Shown: positions 34,844-46,071, counted from the stretch's first letter. The stretch: DNA of 64,000 nt from Holothuria scabra (GCA_037179385.1 CM074188.1:19733318-19797317); one strand, 5' to 3'. Numbers and translations: made by a program. The notes: a model not told the origin generated them from the letters alone.

Positions 34844-34851
34844 CTTGCGGT

Positions 34852-35478
34852 ACCTTTGTTTAAATTACTCTTTTGCAGTTTGACTCTTCTCAAAGATGTC
34901 TATTCCGCGGGAAGTTCAGATCTTCACGCTTCTGTCCAAACAGTGAGCCGAAGACAAACACATGGTTCGGTCAATAGCTCTTCCTCCAGGAAATTAATTA
35001 GACTTTCCTCTTTCCAATAATAACCATTTCGATAAACCACTTAGTTTCATGGAGAGTTTGTTGCTATATGTTGAAGTTGGCAAACGCGTTTTTCTCTAAC
35101 GGGTGATTAATGAATTATAATCACCCAAAGGACATAACTGGCTTTATCAGCCAAGCTAATGACTTGATTTCCTGTTTTTTGCTTTTCTTTTTTTTTTCCA
35201 AGCATGCTTTTACTGCTACAATGCATTACCTAGGAATTTGCAATCCAAGCCACTTGAACCCAACACCGTGCAAGGTTTTGAAACCTTGGTGCATGGTAGC
35301 CGTCCCCTTCTCCACAAAGAAACAGACGTCCCAGTTTCCAGCGAACTTTTTTTAAATGACCCCACCTCCCATCGCCAGAAATGAAGCAGTTAGGTGAGCA
35401 CCCCTAGAGTCTCGAAAGCCTTCCTCTAGAGTTGGAACGCCGGTATGTTGGCTGACTCTTCTCACGGGCACGAGGAGG
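34852..35478. other. Non-coding stretch, nothing recognised
   Basis: No exon, RNA gene or bounded repeat was recognised. Sequence becomes GC-richer from about 35385 toward the decayed ORF. Confidence 0.45.
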
Positions 35479-35820
35479 TCATTGACGCCCTGTGGGTTCT
35501 GGGCGACCGCGTCGAGCTTGGGAGGACAACGTAGAGGGGTGCCGACGATTACGACTACAATTCGTAGGGGATTAGAAAGGAGAGCGTTCAGAAGAGCTCC
35601 GACGATCTCTCCTTAGGGACCGGGAAGACGAGCAGTACTTGGGACAGAAGTCTGTATCCTTCAAATCATTGCGTTTCTTCACCCCCACCTACAGCAGGGA
35701 TCCAAACTGGTCGTTAAACAGGTCGGCGGACGAAGCAGGAAGGTCCTCAAACTTCTTCACCGAGAGTCTGCAGGCCACGTCAAGGAGTCGAGCATAGATG
35801 ACCTCTTTTGGCGCATGGTA
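35479..35820 (-). pseudogene. Decayed Ser/Arg-rich ORF, probably retroelement-derived
   Basis: In a locally GC-rich island one minus-strand frame reads about 114 codons with only two internal stops before its terminal one. It encodes AP-KEVIYARLLDVA-like helical sequence, then KKFEDLPASSADLF, an in-frame TAG, KKRNDLKDTDFCPKYC and an SR-rich stretch (SSSRSLRRDRRSSSERS), TAA, and more basic Ser/Arg/Pro sequence. Codon-like GC composition against an AT-rich background argues for former coding. A helical part followed by SR-rich sequence resembles Gag-like or DIRS-type first ORFs, but the identity is a guess. Confidence 0.4.
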
Positions 35821-37865
35821 CGCACTGCAATCCTGGCCTACTGATCAAATACCAAACAGAAAATCGGGAAGTCGTGGGTATTCTCTTTGATTCACATTCG
35901 GTCCCATGCAAGTTATTTCCTGACCTTTGGTCTCGCAGGTGGTAACCCAACATAAAAGGTAAATGGTGACCTACTTAGCAATTGAAGTGACCACGTGGAA
36001 GATGAATCTTGGAAGGTTTTACATTGCCTTTTTAAACTTGAATGCAAGATTGACAGATTGTTTACAGATGAATTGATGGCTCCCAAAATCTAATAGCTAC
36101 AGTATGTACTTTTGCTCAGTAATGGTTAACTTTACAGTATGAGCTGGTTAAATTATGGTAAATTCCGTCTGGAAAAAAAAAATTTCTGTCTGGAAAAAAT
36201 ACTCTCTTCTTGTGTTGAGAGCTCACTCACAATGATCAATCAAATCCCCTTATTGTATAAAGAGAACAAAACATCACATGAATGGTTTTACAGCTACACT
36301 TTATTTCTCGGACTGATAAAGTAACTTAGACCAATGAAAGCATAGTAAAATGTTTTCACCAATAACTACAAGCCTGACAGTTTCAAGAGATAATATCAAA
36401 AAACAAGAAGCATGATTGATATTCTCCCCCACAAACTTTTTCCCCTTTGGATCCAAGTAATACACAGGTGAGGGGCAGAAGGGGCACTAACTTTTGAACC
36501 TGCAAATCAAAAGGCATCATAGCACCTGGTGAAAAATGCTGATTGTGCTCAGCCAGTGTGTGACTTCATCCATTGTCATTACATTAACAAAAGGAGTTGT
36601 CACTTTTTCTGACTGCACTCATAAGTTGGTGCAATCAAGGTATGGCAAAATGGTACTTGGCAATATACAAAAAAAAAATGACTGTACGTCATTATCCATT
36701 TCCCTGTTTGTTTAGCAACCTATTTGTCCAAAAATATGGTATGCACTATCTGGAGACCATTCTATCTATTCTTTTTTAAAAAAGAGAAACAATTTTAAAT
36801 TGAATGTTCCACTAACTGCTTCCTTCAATGTAATTAGAGAACCAAAGCAAAATTTCATTGTATACAGAGGATGAACCATACACAAAGTAAACTTAAAATG
36901 GCACATATCACCCCACCTTAACCCCAACCCACCTACCTTGGACCAGCACCGGACCCAACCAAAACCCCTATCCACCCATTCCATATTCCTGTTCCACAAA
37001 TCCATTTTTAGACCTGTTTTAAACAGCACTTAATATACCAAACAATTTCTTCTATACCAACAAAACCATGACAGATATTTGTGAACATTTTCTGGAAAAG
37101 TTTTACTTATACAGTATGTATCTATTATTAAAAGTTATGTTTTCTCAAAAGTTCTCAATAATATTCTTTATTTGAAAAAAAAAAGATTAATCTACAAAGA
37201 CCTGACTGAAGACATGATTGCATTACATACATATTGGTGAATTAGACACTCCATAGGTTTGCAGCTATACAAGTGAATAAACGGACATTACTGACATTGT
37301 AAAATATTTCATACATGAACATAACTGCAGTTCACTACTGCAATATTCTTTGACAATATGCTACATAAACATGGACACAGATGAGAGATCACAACCATTT
37401 GAGAACGAAACTTAAACACGATTCAAATTCTTTAAGATTGGCCAGGCTGATGAGTGCCATTTACTTGCAGTGTGTGTGCCTCCTAAGGTCAATATATGGA
37501 AACGGAACACAGTTTTTGAGTTTTTACAAATGCAATTTGGGTGCTAGCACCCACTGACCCTTTCCAAAAAACAACTACAAAGGATTATGGGATACTGTTG
37601 TGGTGAGCATCACTTTTGTCCATGGCATTTTACTGTGGCCAAATGACATCCCATAACTGTTCATCATTTCTACTTGGAAAAGGGTGTATTGGAAAGTGAG
37701 CATTAAACGGTCTTCATGTATCCTGAATTTTTAACTTCAGTAAACCAGGCAGGCCTTGGGTTTTAGATTCTCCAGGTGTACTACAAATCACAATCCTCCA
37801 GTAATTACGGAGTGTGGTAGGTGCCCTATTTTATGGAGCCGATGAGTATGCTGCAGAACTCGTTC
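35821..37865. other. AT-rich intergenic stretch, nothing recognised
   Basis: Low-complexity A runs and short chance ORFs only. It lies downstream of the SNX1/2 3' end; a longer 3' untranslated region could reach into it, since other TTTATT strings occur at 37159 and 36300. Confidence 0.45.
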
Positions 37866-37871
37866 TTTATT
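37866..37871 (-). terminator. Candidate poly(A) signal of the SNX1/2 gene
   Basis: The minus strand has AATAAA here, about 570 nt after the stop codon, the first canonical hexamer on that side. Other hexamers occur further on, so the true site is not certain. Confidence 0.3.
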
Positions 37872-38436
37872 TAGGTCTGCAAAAAATCACACCCCTCAAA
37901 ATAATTTGAGGTAAGTGCCGGTGAGTGACTGCACACGCATGTCTCAAAATTGAAGGCGTGAAATCATACAGTGAATGGTGTTCTTCATTTCTCAAGACAT
38001 ACAAGCCCCTTTTGCCAACACCTGTATCATATTCAACTTTTCTGACAATTAACACCTCTAGCTGGGATAACATCAATGCAGTTGACCTTTTAATATATTT
38101 GACAGGTGGAAGTCTGAAATAACTTACTCTAACAACTTTCTTTGTAAGAAGTTACACCAAAGACACATAGCAATTAACTTCCTATGACACATTCTCAATG
38201 GAACAAGAAAAATGAAAAAAATTATAACAAAATGAAAACAATTTGAGAAAATATAGATATTAAGATGTCTTTATCTTTGAATGTCAGAGTTCATTTTTAA
38301 AATCACATTCTGTCCATAAATCAGATTCAATTTATCTAATGTACAACTGTACCACTTTGCCAGAGAGAACATCATATGCTTCAAAGACAATGACATGTTC
38401 CATGCAAACAGATGCCACTTGAAGTGGGAAACGTTA
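37872..38436 (-). other. Probable 3' untranslated region of the SNX1/2 gene
   Basis: This is the stretch between the stop codon and the first AATAAA on the minus strand. It shows no repeat copy and no further exon. The extent depends on which poly(A) signal is used. Confidence 0.35.
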
Positions 38437-38487
38437 CTAGGCTATGGCTTTGGCCTCGGGCAGGAATGCTTCCCAGTGTTGAATGAG
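38437..38487 (-). CDS. SNX2: Sorting nexin 1/2, terminal coding exon
   Basis: The exon follows a good acceptor (GTTTATTTTTCAG) and encodes 16 residues plus a TAG stop: LIQHWEAFLPEAKAIA. This is the near-invariant C-terminus of the SNX1/SNX2 family, which closes the BAR-domain coiled coil. SNX1 and SNX2 are PX-BAR proteins that dimerise with SNX5/6 and drive endosome-to-Golgi membrane tubulation with retromer. The ending in Ala (KAIA) is closer to human SNX2 than SNX1, but most invertebrates have one combined orthologue. It joins in phase 0 to the exon at 39215-39286. Confidence 0.93.
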   Translation of the reverse strand, partial: LIQHWEAFLPEAKAIA

Positions 38488-39214
38488 CTGAAAAATAAAC
38501 ACGACGAAATGACATAAACATATTAAATAAAGGCTCTCATTTTCCCCAGGACATCTCAAAATTTTTCCGTCGCATCGTCTGACGAAATAAAATTGTTGTC
38601 AAACATACCAGACAACTACCAAGAGCTTGTATAAAAGGATTTCATTAGCACTGCATTTTGAAACAATGTCTGGCCTGCAAAGAATTCTTAGACTTATTCT
38701 AAGACTATTATGTCCTTTAAAGCCAAACATCATTTCACATGACTTCTTCATAACCTGGCTAAAGTTCATCGTTTTTCCTTGACTGTCCATTTAAACTTTC
38801 CAATGGTACTTTTTTTCTTTTTGGATAACATGGCAACACTTGAATGTTACATTCAAATTTGTTTTGAGATGACACATCAATCAATGGACATCTCAATTAA
38901 TACCTAGAGCTTGTATGTACTTCAAAGTCATAAACACCAAACCACATTATCTTTCTGGTGGAACCATTTTCTCATCGCAAGAGAGAGTTTATTTGGATAA
39001 GTATTAACAATATCACACTGCATCACCAACCAACCTATTCCTTTTCACAGAATATAAACACAACACTGTCTTATTAGCCTGTATCTGTCATCATCAAAAC
39101 ATTTTTAATTGATCACTCGTTTTCTGAATTTGTTTATTCTCCGTCTTGCTATATCTCTCTGGGTCCTTGACTTTGTTTGGCCTCCATCAACAGAATTTCT
39201 CTTATTCTACTTAC
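38488..39214 (-). other. Last intron of the SNX1/2 gene
   Basis: A 727-bp intron with GTAAGT donor (39209-39214) and CAG acceptor (38488-38490). No repeat copy or other feature was recognised inside. Confidence 0.85.
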
Positions 39215-39286
39215 CTTTTGCTGCTTATCCATTAATGATTCCAAATATTTGATGATCACTGAACGGAAATCTTGCACGCGGTTGGT
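39215..39286 (-). CDS. SNX2: Sorting nexin 1/2, penultimate coding exon
   Basis: The 72-nt exon encodes 24 residues, TNRVQDFRSVIIKYLE then SLMDKQQK, bounded by TTTTTGGTTGCAG and a GTAAGT donor, both phase 0. The pattern RVxDFxxVIIKYLESL is the last long helix of the BAR domain in SNX1/SNX2, which supplies the dimer interface and the concave membrane-binding face. It links the exon at 45991-46071 to the terminal exon at 38437-38487 with no frame break. Confidence 0.93.
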
Positions 39287-40410
39287 CTGCAACCAAAAAT
39301 AATGGCAGTTAATACTAGTACATTTAAAGGGAAGCCTGCATTTCTATCTTGTCATTTTGGTGTCCACTTTTGTTGAGCAAGTTTCAGGTTCAAATGAGGC
39401 TTTGATAGCTTCCCATTATTTAAATATAGTTCTTTTGTGAGATGAATCACATCAAATACTTTGGATGTGTCTTATGTAAGGGCTAGAGAAACATGGAACA
39501 AAGCACTGACATCAAGGGTGAAGGCATATTAAATATGATCATCATCTATATATTGGGGGATTACATGAGTCTGTGACTCCCTTCCCTGTCAGTCACCTGC
39601 TTAGTCAGGTGGCACACAGGTGAATAACAGGTGAATATACATGACTGAGTGAGGTAAAAATTTTCAATATACACTTAAATGTATTTTGATATTAACTTAA
39701 ACATGTACTGTATGGTACAATTTGTCAGTAATTAATCTTCTACAAACTGTTGCACAATAAATTAAATGCTGTGCATGGAGAACAGATATGTCCTCATGAT
39801 TTATTTCTTGTATCCCATTCATTTTAATAGTTTACTGTACATGACATACCTCTGGCAAGAAAAGCTGTTGAGCACTATGGACTGAGATTAACAATGAACT
39901 GGTGTATCAACCACACATTGTACTGTAGTGCACTAATTTTACTTTTACTCATGACATGGGCTGTGTGGTTGGTTTCTTTTACAGTAACTTGCACTGTAAC
40001 ATTCACTTTCAAATGTTTTGAAACTAATTAAGTCATGACTCATCCCAATTTATGTATGCTCAGAATGCTGAATTCAGCATAACTCATCCAACTTTATCTT
40101 TTCTATGCATTGAACCCCCATCCCCACCCCATAGGAGGGAGTTGTAGAATATCAACTAAGTATCACCTGCCTGGCATAAGGGGCAAGAGGGCCAAGTTAC
40201 ACCCATTTGCACCATACTTGCCATCAAACTGAACTTGGAACCATACTTGGTACTGTATTTGGACTTGCATATTTTTATCTAGCACACACTGTATGACACA
40301 GTTGTTTTGGTGTGTTACTAAAATCCCATCTTACTAATAATCTATACAAATGCTGTGAGCTATACAGTGCTGTATTATTCTTGTTATATGTTACAAGTTA
40401 CAACTTGTTA

Positions 40411-40440
40411 ACAAGAGCATCAATGATGCTGAAGCTCAAC
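40411..40440 (+). repeat. 5'-end signature of a Helentron-like repeat (fragment)
   Basis: AACAAGAGCATCAATGATGC has the same layout as the start of the copies at 8692 and 59654: AACAAGAG followed immediately by a small palindrome. Only the start is recognisable; the body and far end were not found nearby. Confidence 0.35.
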
Positions 40441-40608
40441 TGCGATTGAGTCTCCAACACATTTATTGTTAAGCAGTTTCAATAGAGACCAAAACTGAGA
40501 GCAAAGAGTTATGATAGTGTCTGGAATATTGTGCATGTTTTGAGCTACAGAATGAGAGTAAGAGACTGCAAAGCTTGAAATTTTTGTTTATATTTGTAGG
40601 CTCAATTC

Positions 40609-40690
40609 TATAGGTTAGTTAGTTAGTTAGATGAGGTTTAATGGCCCAGTTTCCAATCAATTAGTTCAATTCAAGACAACCACAGCTTTT
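40609..40690 (-). repeat. tRNA-SINE 3' fragment with CTAA-repeat tail
   Basis: Read on the minus strand, GATTGGAAACTGGGCC matches the SINE 3' body and is followed by four CTAA repeats (40612-40631), matching the CTAAC-type tail at 56101-56232. The tRNA-like head is absent, as expected for a 5'-truncated SINE. Confidence 0.65.
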
Positions 40691-42080
40691 GAATTTCCCT
40701 GAAAGTGACTCCCTTATATGCCATACTCAAAAGTTCATATGATGTATCTACAAAACTGCACCAAATTTTTTTGCAAAGAGGGACCATGAGGATGGATGCC
40801 ATGACATCTTAACAACAGCCTAGTCTCAGACAGAATCAGTGTAAGGGCGTAGAGTGCATTACTATTTAGTGTTTGTTGGTTACAGCAGGTGAGCTGTGCA
40901 TTGGTGTAGCCTAGAGTGAAGGCCATCCTAGTGTTATGCCATGATGATATTGTCTTTGTGCTTCATGTCACTACAGCAAAGTTAATCAAATGTTACAATT
41001 ACGCCATATGCTGTAAAGTCAGGTACGGAGTTTGATACACCACAAATCTGCATGAAAACTGTTCAAGTTTGTACTATGGCTCGTACCACTATAATTTGTT
41101 TAGTAATACCATTGTACCACCATTGCTACTATATGTAGTATAAGCCTAGGCTAGGCTAAGGAATTTTAGTATGTACTGATTGGACTAGGCTAGGCCTAGT
41201 TGTCAGTAAAGGTGTGTAGTTGGTTGCAGATAGGTCCTATAGGCCTGCACGCTTCTTTTTATTCGTAGAAGGTCTAACGTTAGGGAACAATTGATTTTTC
41301 AAAAATCTTTAAATTTGTTTCAAAATCGAGGTTAGGCCTAGGCTTAAAAAAATGGTTTAGTATAGGTAAAATGCACAATTTAAGTGTAGCCTGGATCTGA
41401 CCTGTTCTTTTAGAATCTGGTGTCAGATTAAAAAAAAAAAAGGAGTCAGAAAGCTGTTACTTTGAGGTTGGGGGTGTGGCTAATTTTCAAGAAACTGAAT
41501 GGTCCATCGGCATGAAAGTTCTCTAGCCTAATGTTCAGCCTTCCCCAAAAATTTGTGGTCTGCAATCCTTACTACAACTTGGCTAGGCATACTTGCAAGC
41601 ATTCTAGGCTATAGTGAGGTGACAAATTATTAATGTCGTCTAGCTCATCAGCATACTTATGTACCCCTTAACAAAGTTCTTTAGTCCCACAGTAAATAGG
41701 TGAGGCCTAATGTTAGTATTGGGCACAATGGCAATTCAAACAATAAAGGCAATTAGTCTGATGGGTATAGGAGAAAACCCACAAAATTCATGATGTTTAC
41801 TAAGTCAATAAATAAAATTTGTTCAACTTTGAAAGGAGGATCAACTTCGCCTTTTACCAGTTGTATCTTATTACACAGCATAGGCTTGATTTAGCCTAGC
41901 CTAGGCCTAATATGTTAAAGAAATAAATGACTGTTACAAGGCTAAGTTGCTTGACAGTGCTTTCCAAGTAAGACACATGAAAGGGAAAAAAGCGATCAGA
42001 AATCATCTTATTTTCAGTCCAGGTATATATTATGTTAAATATTGTGCTTTTTGGAGTAATCTTGACAGTTTTGTGACTAG

Positions 42081-42389
42081 CAAGGTTTCTGCCAAGGTGG
42101 GGAAAGGAGGAATGAGATTAAGGGGGATAATCCTCCCCTTCATTTTGCAAAGCTTGAGTTTTCTAAGGTACATTTTGGAGATCATCTTGCAAATAAGTTC
42201 CTTAGATATCATATTGGAACAAAACATAGGTGAGTTATCAAAACTTAAAATGGAATATTGCAGAATTACAACCTGGCATAGGCCCCTTGACACCACATGG
42301 GTTACGTGGCAGATCACTTCACAATCGCGGATGTTGCTTCGGCAACATGCGGTCCTCCCCCCTTATTTGCAATCCTGGCAGAAACCCTG
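42081..42389. mobile_element. hAT-like MITE (CAAGGTTTCTGCCA ends)
   Basis: The ends CAAGGTTTCTGCCA and TGGCAGAAACCCTG are inverted and flanked by the 5-bp direct repeat ACTAG (42076-42080 and 42390-42394). CA[A/G]GGTTTCTGCCA-type ends fit hAT elements, though a full 8-bp duplication is not visible. 309 bp, no gene. Confidence 0.65.
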
Positions 42390-42517
42390 ACTAGGAAGTA
42401 CATATCAGCAGGATTTTCCATATGATCCCGATTTGAAATAAATATCTAGGCCTAGGCTAATAAACTTTGTGCTTTTTCTCCTATAACCGTAACACTAACT
42501 GCCCTGCTTCGAATTGC

Positions 42518-42689
42518 CAGTGGCGCATCCATGTTGCACTGTAAGGGGGGTTTTAACAATGACTTTTGAAAGAGTAATCGCCATCCTGGTAGCAAAGTAT
42601 GCAAATAGGGGCCTAGGCCTAGCCTATAGGCTTCGTTAAAACTCAAGGGAGGGGATTGAACCCCTAAACCCCCCTTGGATCCGCCACTG
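42518..42689. mobile_element. hAT-like MITE (CAGTGGCGGATCCA-type ends)
   Basis: The ends CAGTGGCGCATCCA and TTGGATCCGCCACTG are inverted with one mismatch, with G-rich and C-rich runs just inside. The length is 172 bp. No clear target duplication remains. It sits 21 bp from the next element. Confidence 0.7.
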
Positions 42690-42710
42690 ATTACGGTTGT
42701 GCCCTGTTAA

Positions 42711-43178
42711 GGGCTGGTGACACTACAGCGATTTTCCGATCTGATTTTTTTCTTAATCTGACCGGCAGTACTTATTCAGATTCTGTTCTATGGCTGCTAG
42801 GCCTTTAACGATAACTGATTTTAGTTTGCGTCACAGTAAAGTGTTCTGCTACCACTGTAGCCTAGGCTTAGGCCTAGGCTATAACTTACATCGCTAAACA
42901 GAACCTTATTTGGTCGAAAAACAGTCTGACTTTAGTATGCACCTCCGATAAAGATGTGATGTCACGAAATATTTAAGTTAGCCTAGGATAGGCCGCTAGC
43001 CTAGTTTACATTTCATTTTCATACTCCTTTTATACAAATCATACATTTACACAAGTTGGCAAATTTTTGGCTTTTTCTGACCAGGGATGGAGATGTAACT
43101 TAGGCCTAGGCCTAAAGGCAAAAACACATAAAAATCGGACCGTAATCCGATCTGAAATCACTGTAGTGTCACCTGCCC
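42711..43178. mobile_element. TTAA-flanked MITE, family E
   Basis: The inverted ends are GGGCTGGTGACACTACAG and CTGTAGTGTCACCTGCCC with TTAA on each side (42707-42710, 43179-43182). Further inverted matches (ATCTGATT and AATCCGATCTGA) extend inward. It is non-coding; its interior contains TAGGCCTA blocks shared with the surrounding intron. Confidence 0.85.
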
Positions 43179-44454
43179 TTAACGGCACGAAAAGTTGCTC
43201 ATTTCATCCCAAGTTTGTACTAGCACTTTCAGAAATTGTCTAAATCAACAAAAACAACTGAATAGCCTAGGCCTAGCCTAGGCTAAGCCTGCCTAGCCCT
43301 ACATCAAGTTGTAGGCATAAGATCTAACAATTTGCATAGCCTACAAATGAACGGTTATCATAGAAAATTAACATTTTATGTTATTAACAAGAAGGCAGTC
43401 AATTTAGCCAATGTGCGGATGGCAGATCCCTGGTTATTTTGATACGTCATAGTAAGTAGCCGTAGGCTACTAATACTATGTATTGCCACTTCTTGGCGAA
43501 CGACACAGTCCTTTACCACTGCAACGTTAGACTAACGTTACTTAGTGCTAGCTGTACAAACTCCCAAGTTATACTAGCCTAGGCCTAACTTTAGGCCTAG
43601 GCCTACAGAACGCTGTGCTGTGTACCAACATTAAGCACTCCCCGAGTTTTTAATTTTCTCTGCTTTGACAGAGTCAAGTATGTGAAAAAGGAAACAGTTA
43701 AATCATGTCCAGTCTATTGTCACTTTATGTAATCGGAGCCTAGGTATGTCCTCTCGGTTGTAATTTCGCACTGCACACTTGATCGACACATGCATCGCCG
43801 GCGCCGCGGCACATATATTACAATTACATACTATATATCGCGTCGAATCAGTCATCGTTGCTCGCATCAACAACGAGTAGTTTTCTACGTACACCTATAT
43901 GTTGCGTATTACAGAATGTTTGGGAAGCGTAGCATGCGTGAATACTGTACGTAGCTTTACTACAGTGAAGCCTTACCACCCTAATGTCAAAGATCTATAC
44001 TGTCGGTGGATGGGAGACTAATTAACAGCAAAGCCTCCAAACGATTGCGAATGTTGCTTCTCCAAAATAACACCTCGATTGACGGAATTCTCATTAAATT
44101 TTACATTTTTTCTCTATATTTATTTGTAAAGAAATGAGCACTTGTGTTCCTTTATGCTCCGGAGTATATGCAGCTTAAAAAGTAACCAAAGCTTATATGC
44201 TTGGTAACAGGAGCTATTATCCTGCTCTATGGTGAACCATAACACAAAGTTCCATGTGTACGTCACCAGCCACTTACTCTCGTGATCTAGCAACTATATA
44301 GATGTCAATGGGAACAGTCGCTCGGTCAGATCGGAAGAGTGGCCTGGTCAATTTTTGTGGGCCTGATTGGGACCTTTTCAATGTTTTAGGTCATTCAGAT
44401 CACCCACATGGCAACTCTTTGCAATCCAACTTGACATGCCCATAAATTTATACT

Positions 44455-44824
44455 TTGTTCAATCAAATGGAAAGTCACAAATTCACAGAAGTCTCTAATC
44501 AAAAACTTTCACCACAGTTTCACAATTTGACCTCTTGTGACCCCGTCTTACTTTCAACATCACCGAAAAACACAACTTTGATGACCAATCATCTACTGAA
44601 CACTTCTGTCAAATTTGAAAACATTCCAACAAAACCACAAGGAGTTGAAGGCTTTTTCGTGATTTCACTCTTTGACCTCTCACGACCCCAAATGACCTTT
44701 GACCTACTTGCTGTTACCATATATATCAAGCCCTTGACAAGTGCTTTAAGCCTACCAACTTTGACAGGGAACGGTCAAAGAATCTGTAGACAGCAGCCTT
44801 TTTTCCAATGTTGACAGACAGACG

Positions 44825-44863
<39 letters not shown>

Positions 44864-44897
44864 GCATTGCCATGACAATAGCTCAACTTGTTGAGCT
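44455..44897. repeat. Old repeat ending in a GACA array and hairpin
   Basis: Phrases such as TTTGACCTCTCACGACCCC and AATGACCTTTGACC are followed by a GACA/GACG array (44817-44863) and the perfect 18-bp palindromic hairpin AGCTCAACTTGTTGAGCT (44880-44897). Microsatellite plus right-end hairpin parallels the Helentron-like copies, so it may be a related family. The left boundary is unknown, and the plus-strand ORF here (44455-44814) is a chance frame. Confidence 0.4.
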
Positions 44898-45990
44898 AAT
44901 AAACATGTGTTAAACTGAGTCCACTGCCATTATTCCTGCGTTTTGAGCATAATTCAAGGGAAATGCATATTTACCCATTCCATAACAGCTCAGCATGTTG
45001 TAAAATGGGGGAAATGACAACAGTGTGAGTTCTGTAGTTACTGTACTTGTTACCCAACAGAACTTAACACTGACACTTGCCAGCCAGCATGAAGAGCTAA
45101 TGGCCAGATCGTGAGTTAGTACAGCTATCAATGAATATTACATGCAGAAAAGTCTACTGTAAAAATTCATCATGGAAATCACCACCACCACCAGGTACAA
45201 ATTTCCTACCACGACTGAATAAAATTCCTGAATTTCTTTTAAATTGAGTGATAATTCTTTATTTTTTGTAATAACTTTCCAATCTGCAAAAATTTTTCAA
45301 AGAGGAGGATTTAAACAGCTTGCCCAGGATGGTGATCACGTATTACATGGCTCTCAAAATGGTCTGGTGACAACCATGTTCTTCATACTTCTTTAAACTG
45401 TGGTGAGTTTAAGAGGGCTATTTGGATTTTGGCAGCTTTAACTTAATGATGGAGAGAGGTTTCTGAATATAATGGTGTAAATATATGTAAGCCACCTTGA
45501 CCATTAGTTATTAATGGAATGTCTTGTTTCACAATCAAAACAATTCTTTGAATTTCAACAACCACCAACATTAACTTGTCAACTTGAAGATGCAACCTCT
45601 GTAAAAAAAAATGATTTATTGAGATGTTTCATGATGAAAGTTCCAAGGTAACATCAATTATTTCTTCTAAAATCCTAGTAACCAATTTTTCAGAGTCAAT
45701 TTTGATACAGAGGAAAACCCGGAAGACTTTTTTCTTTCATCTCTGTGACAAGTCAAACAACTTAAGTTTACTGGGTAGATTATATATTTTTCCAGAGAAC
45801 TGTAAACAGTGTATGCTCTCAATTCCAAGAATCCCATCCCAGTTTCTTGCAACAGGCCTACAGTTTAGCCCAGAGTCAAGCCCTCACGGATGTTTTTCCA
45901 TGACAATTACAAAGTAAGTGTGTACTGTCAGACTTAGTTCATCTCAATCACATGATACATAACATGTTTGACTCATTCCCTCGTACTTAC

Positions 45991-46071
45991 CTCAAATCTA
46001 TTTACTTCTCTACGGATAGTCTTGGAAATAGCTTCAAACTCTCTCTGACCCTTCTCAACTTTTTCCTCCCA
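45991..46071 (-). CDS. SNX2: Sorting nexin 1/2, BAR-domain exon
   Basis: The 81-nt exon encodes 27 residues, WEEKVEKGQREFEAISKTIR then REVNRFE, between an acceptor ending TTTTTAG and a GTAAGT donor, both phase 0. WExKVxxGQxxFExISKTIRxEVxRFE is characteristic of the BAR domain of SNX1/SNX2 and leads directly into the next exon (RVQDFRSVIIKYLE). Earlier parts (PX domain, first BAR helices, N-terminal region) are not in the window as far as I can see. The next upstream exon should end just before this Trp in phase 0 and should encode a KREAEA/NKPDK-type segment. Confidence 0.93.

Larger units (their letters stand above)
41140..43620. repeat. Cluster of TAGGCCTA / CCTAGG strings
   Basis: At least a dozen blocks made of overlapping TAGGCCTA, GCCTAGGC and AGCCTAGGCTA occur here (for example 41145, 41186, 41332, 41893, 42448, 42608, 42862, 43100, 43264, 43572, 43592). 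Blocks are short and irregular rather than one tandem array. Such strings are common in echinoderm DNA by general experience; their cause is not known to me. Confidence 0.7.
39287..45990 (-). other. 6.7-kb intron of the SNX1/2 gene, repeat-filled
   Basis: The intron has a GTAAGT donor (45985-45990) and a TTGCAG acceptor (39287 onward). It holds a SINE 3' fragment (40609-40690), a dense cluster of TAGGCCTA-type strings (41.1-43.6 kb), three MITEs (42.08-43.18 kb), a GACA microsatellite (44817-44863) and a terminal hairpin of an older repeat (44880-44897). The longest ORF inside (41947-42390, plus) crosses a MITE and is not a gene. Confidence 0.85.

Noticed and set aside
41947..42390. 147-codon plus-strand ORF
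   Set aside because: It runs through a hAT-like MITE (42081-42389) inside an SNX1/2 intron, overlaps an ORF on the other strand and has no family motif.
44327..44341. AGATCGGAAGAG, resembling a sequencing-adapter start
   Set aside because: The match stops after 12 bases and the flanks continue as ordinary genomic sequence; most likely coincidence.
44817..44863. Regular GACA repeats, considered as a CRISPR-like array
   Set aside because: A simple microsatellite with no spacers, in animal DNA.
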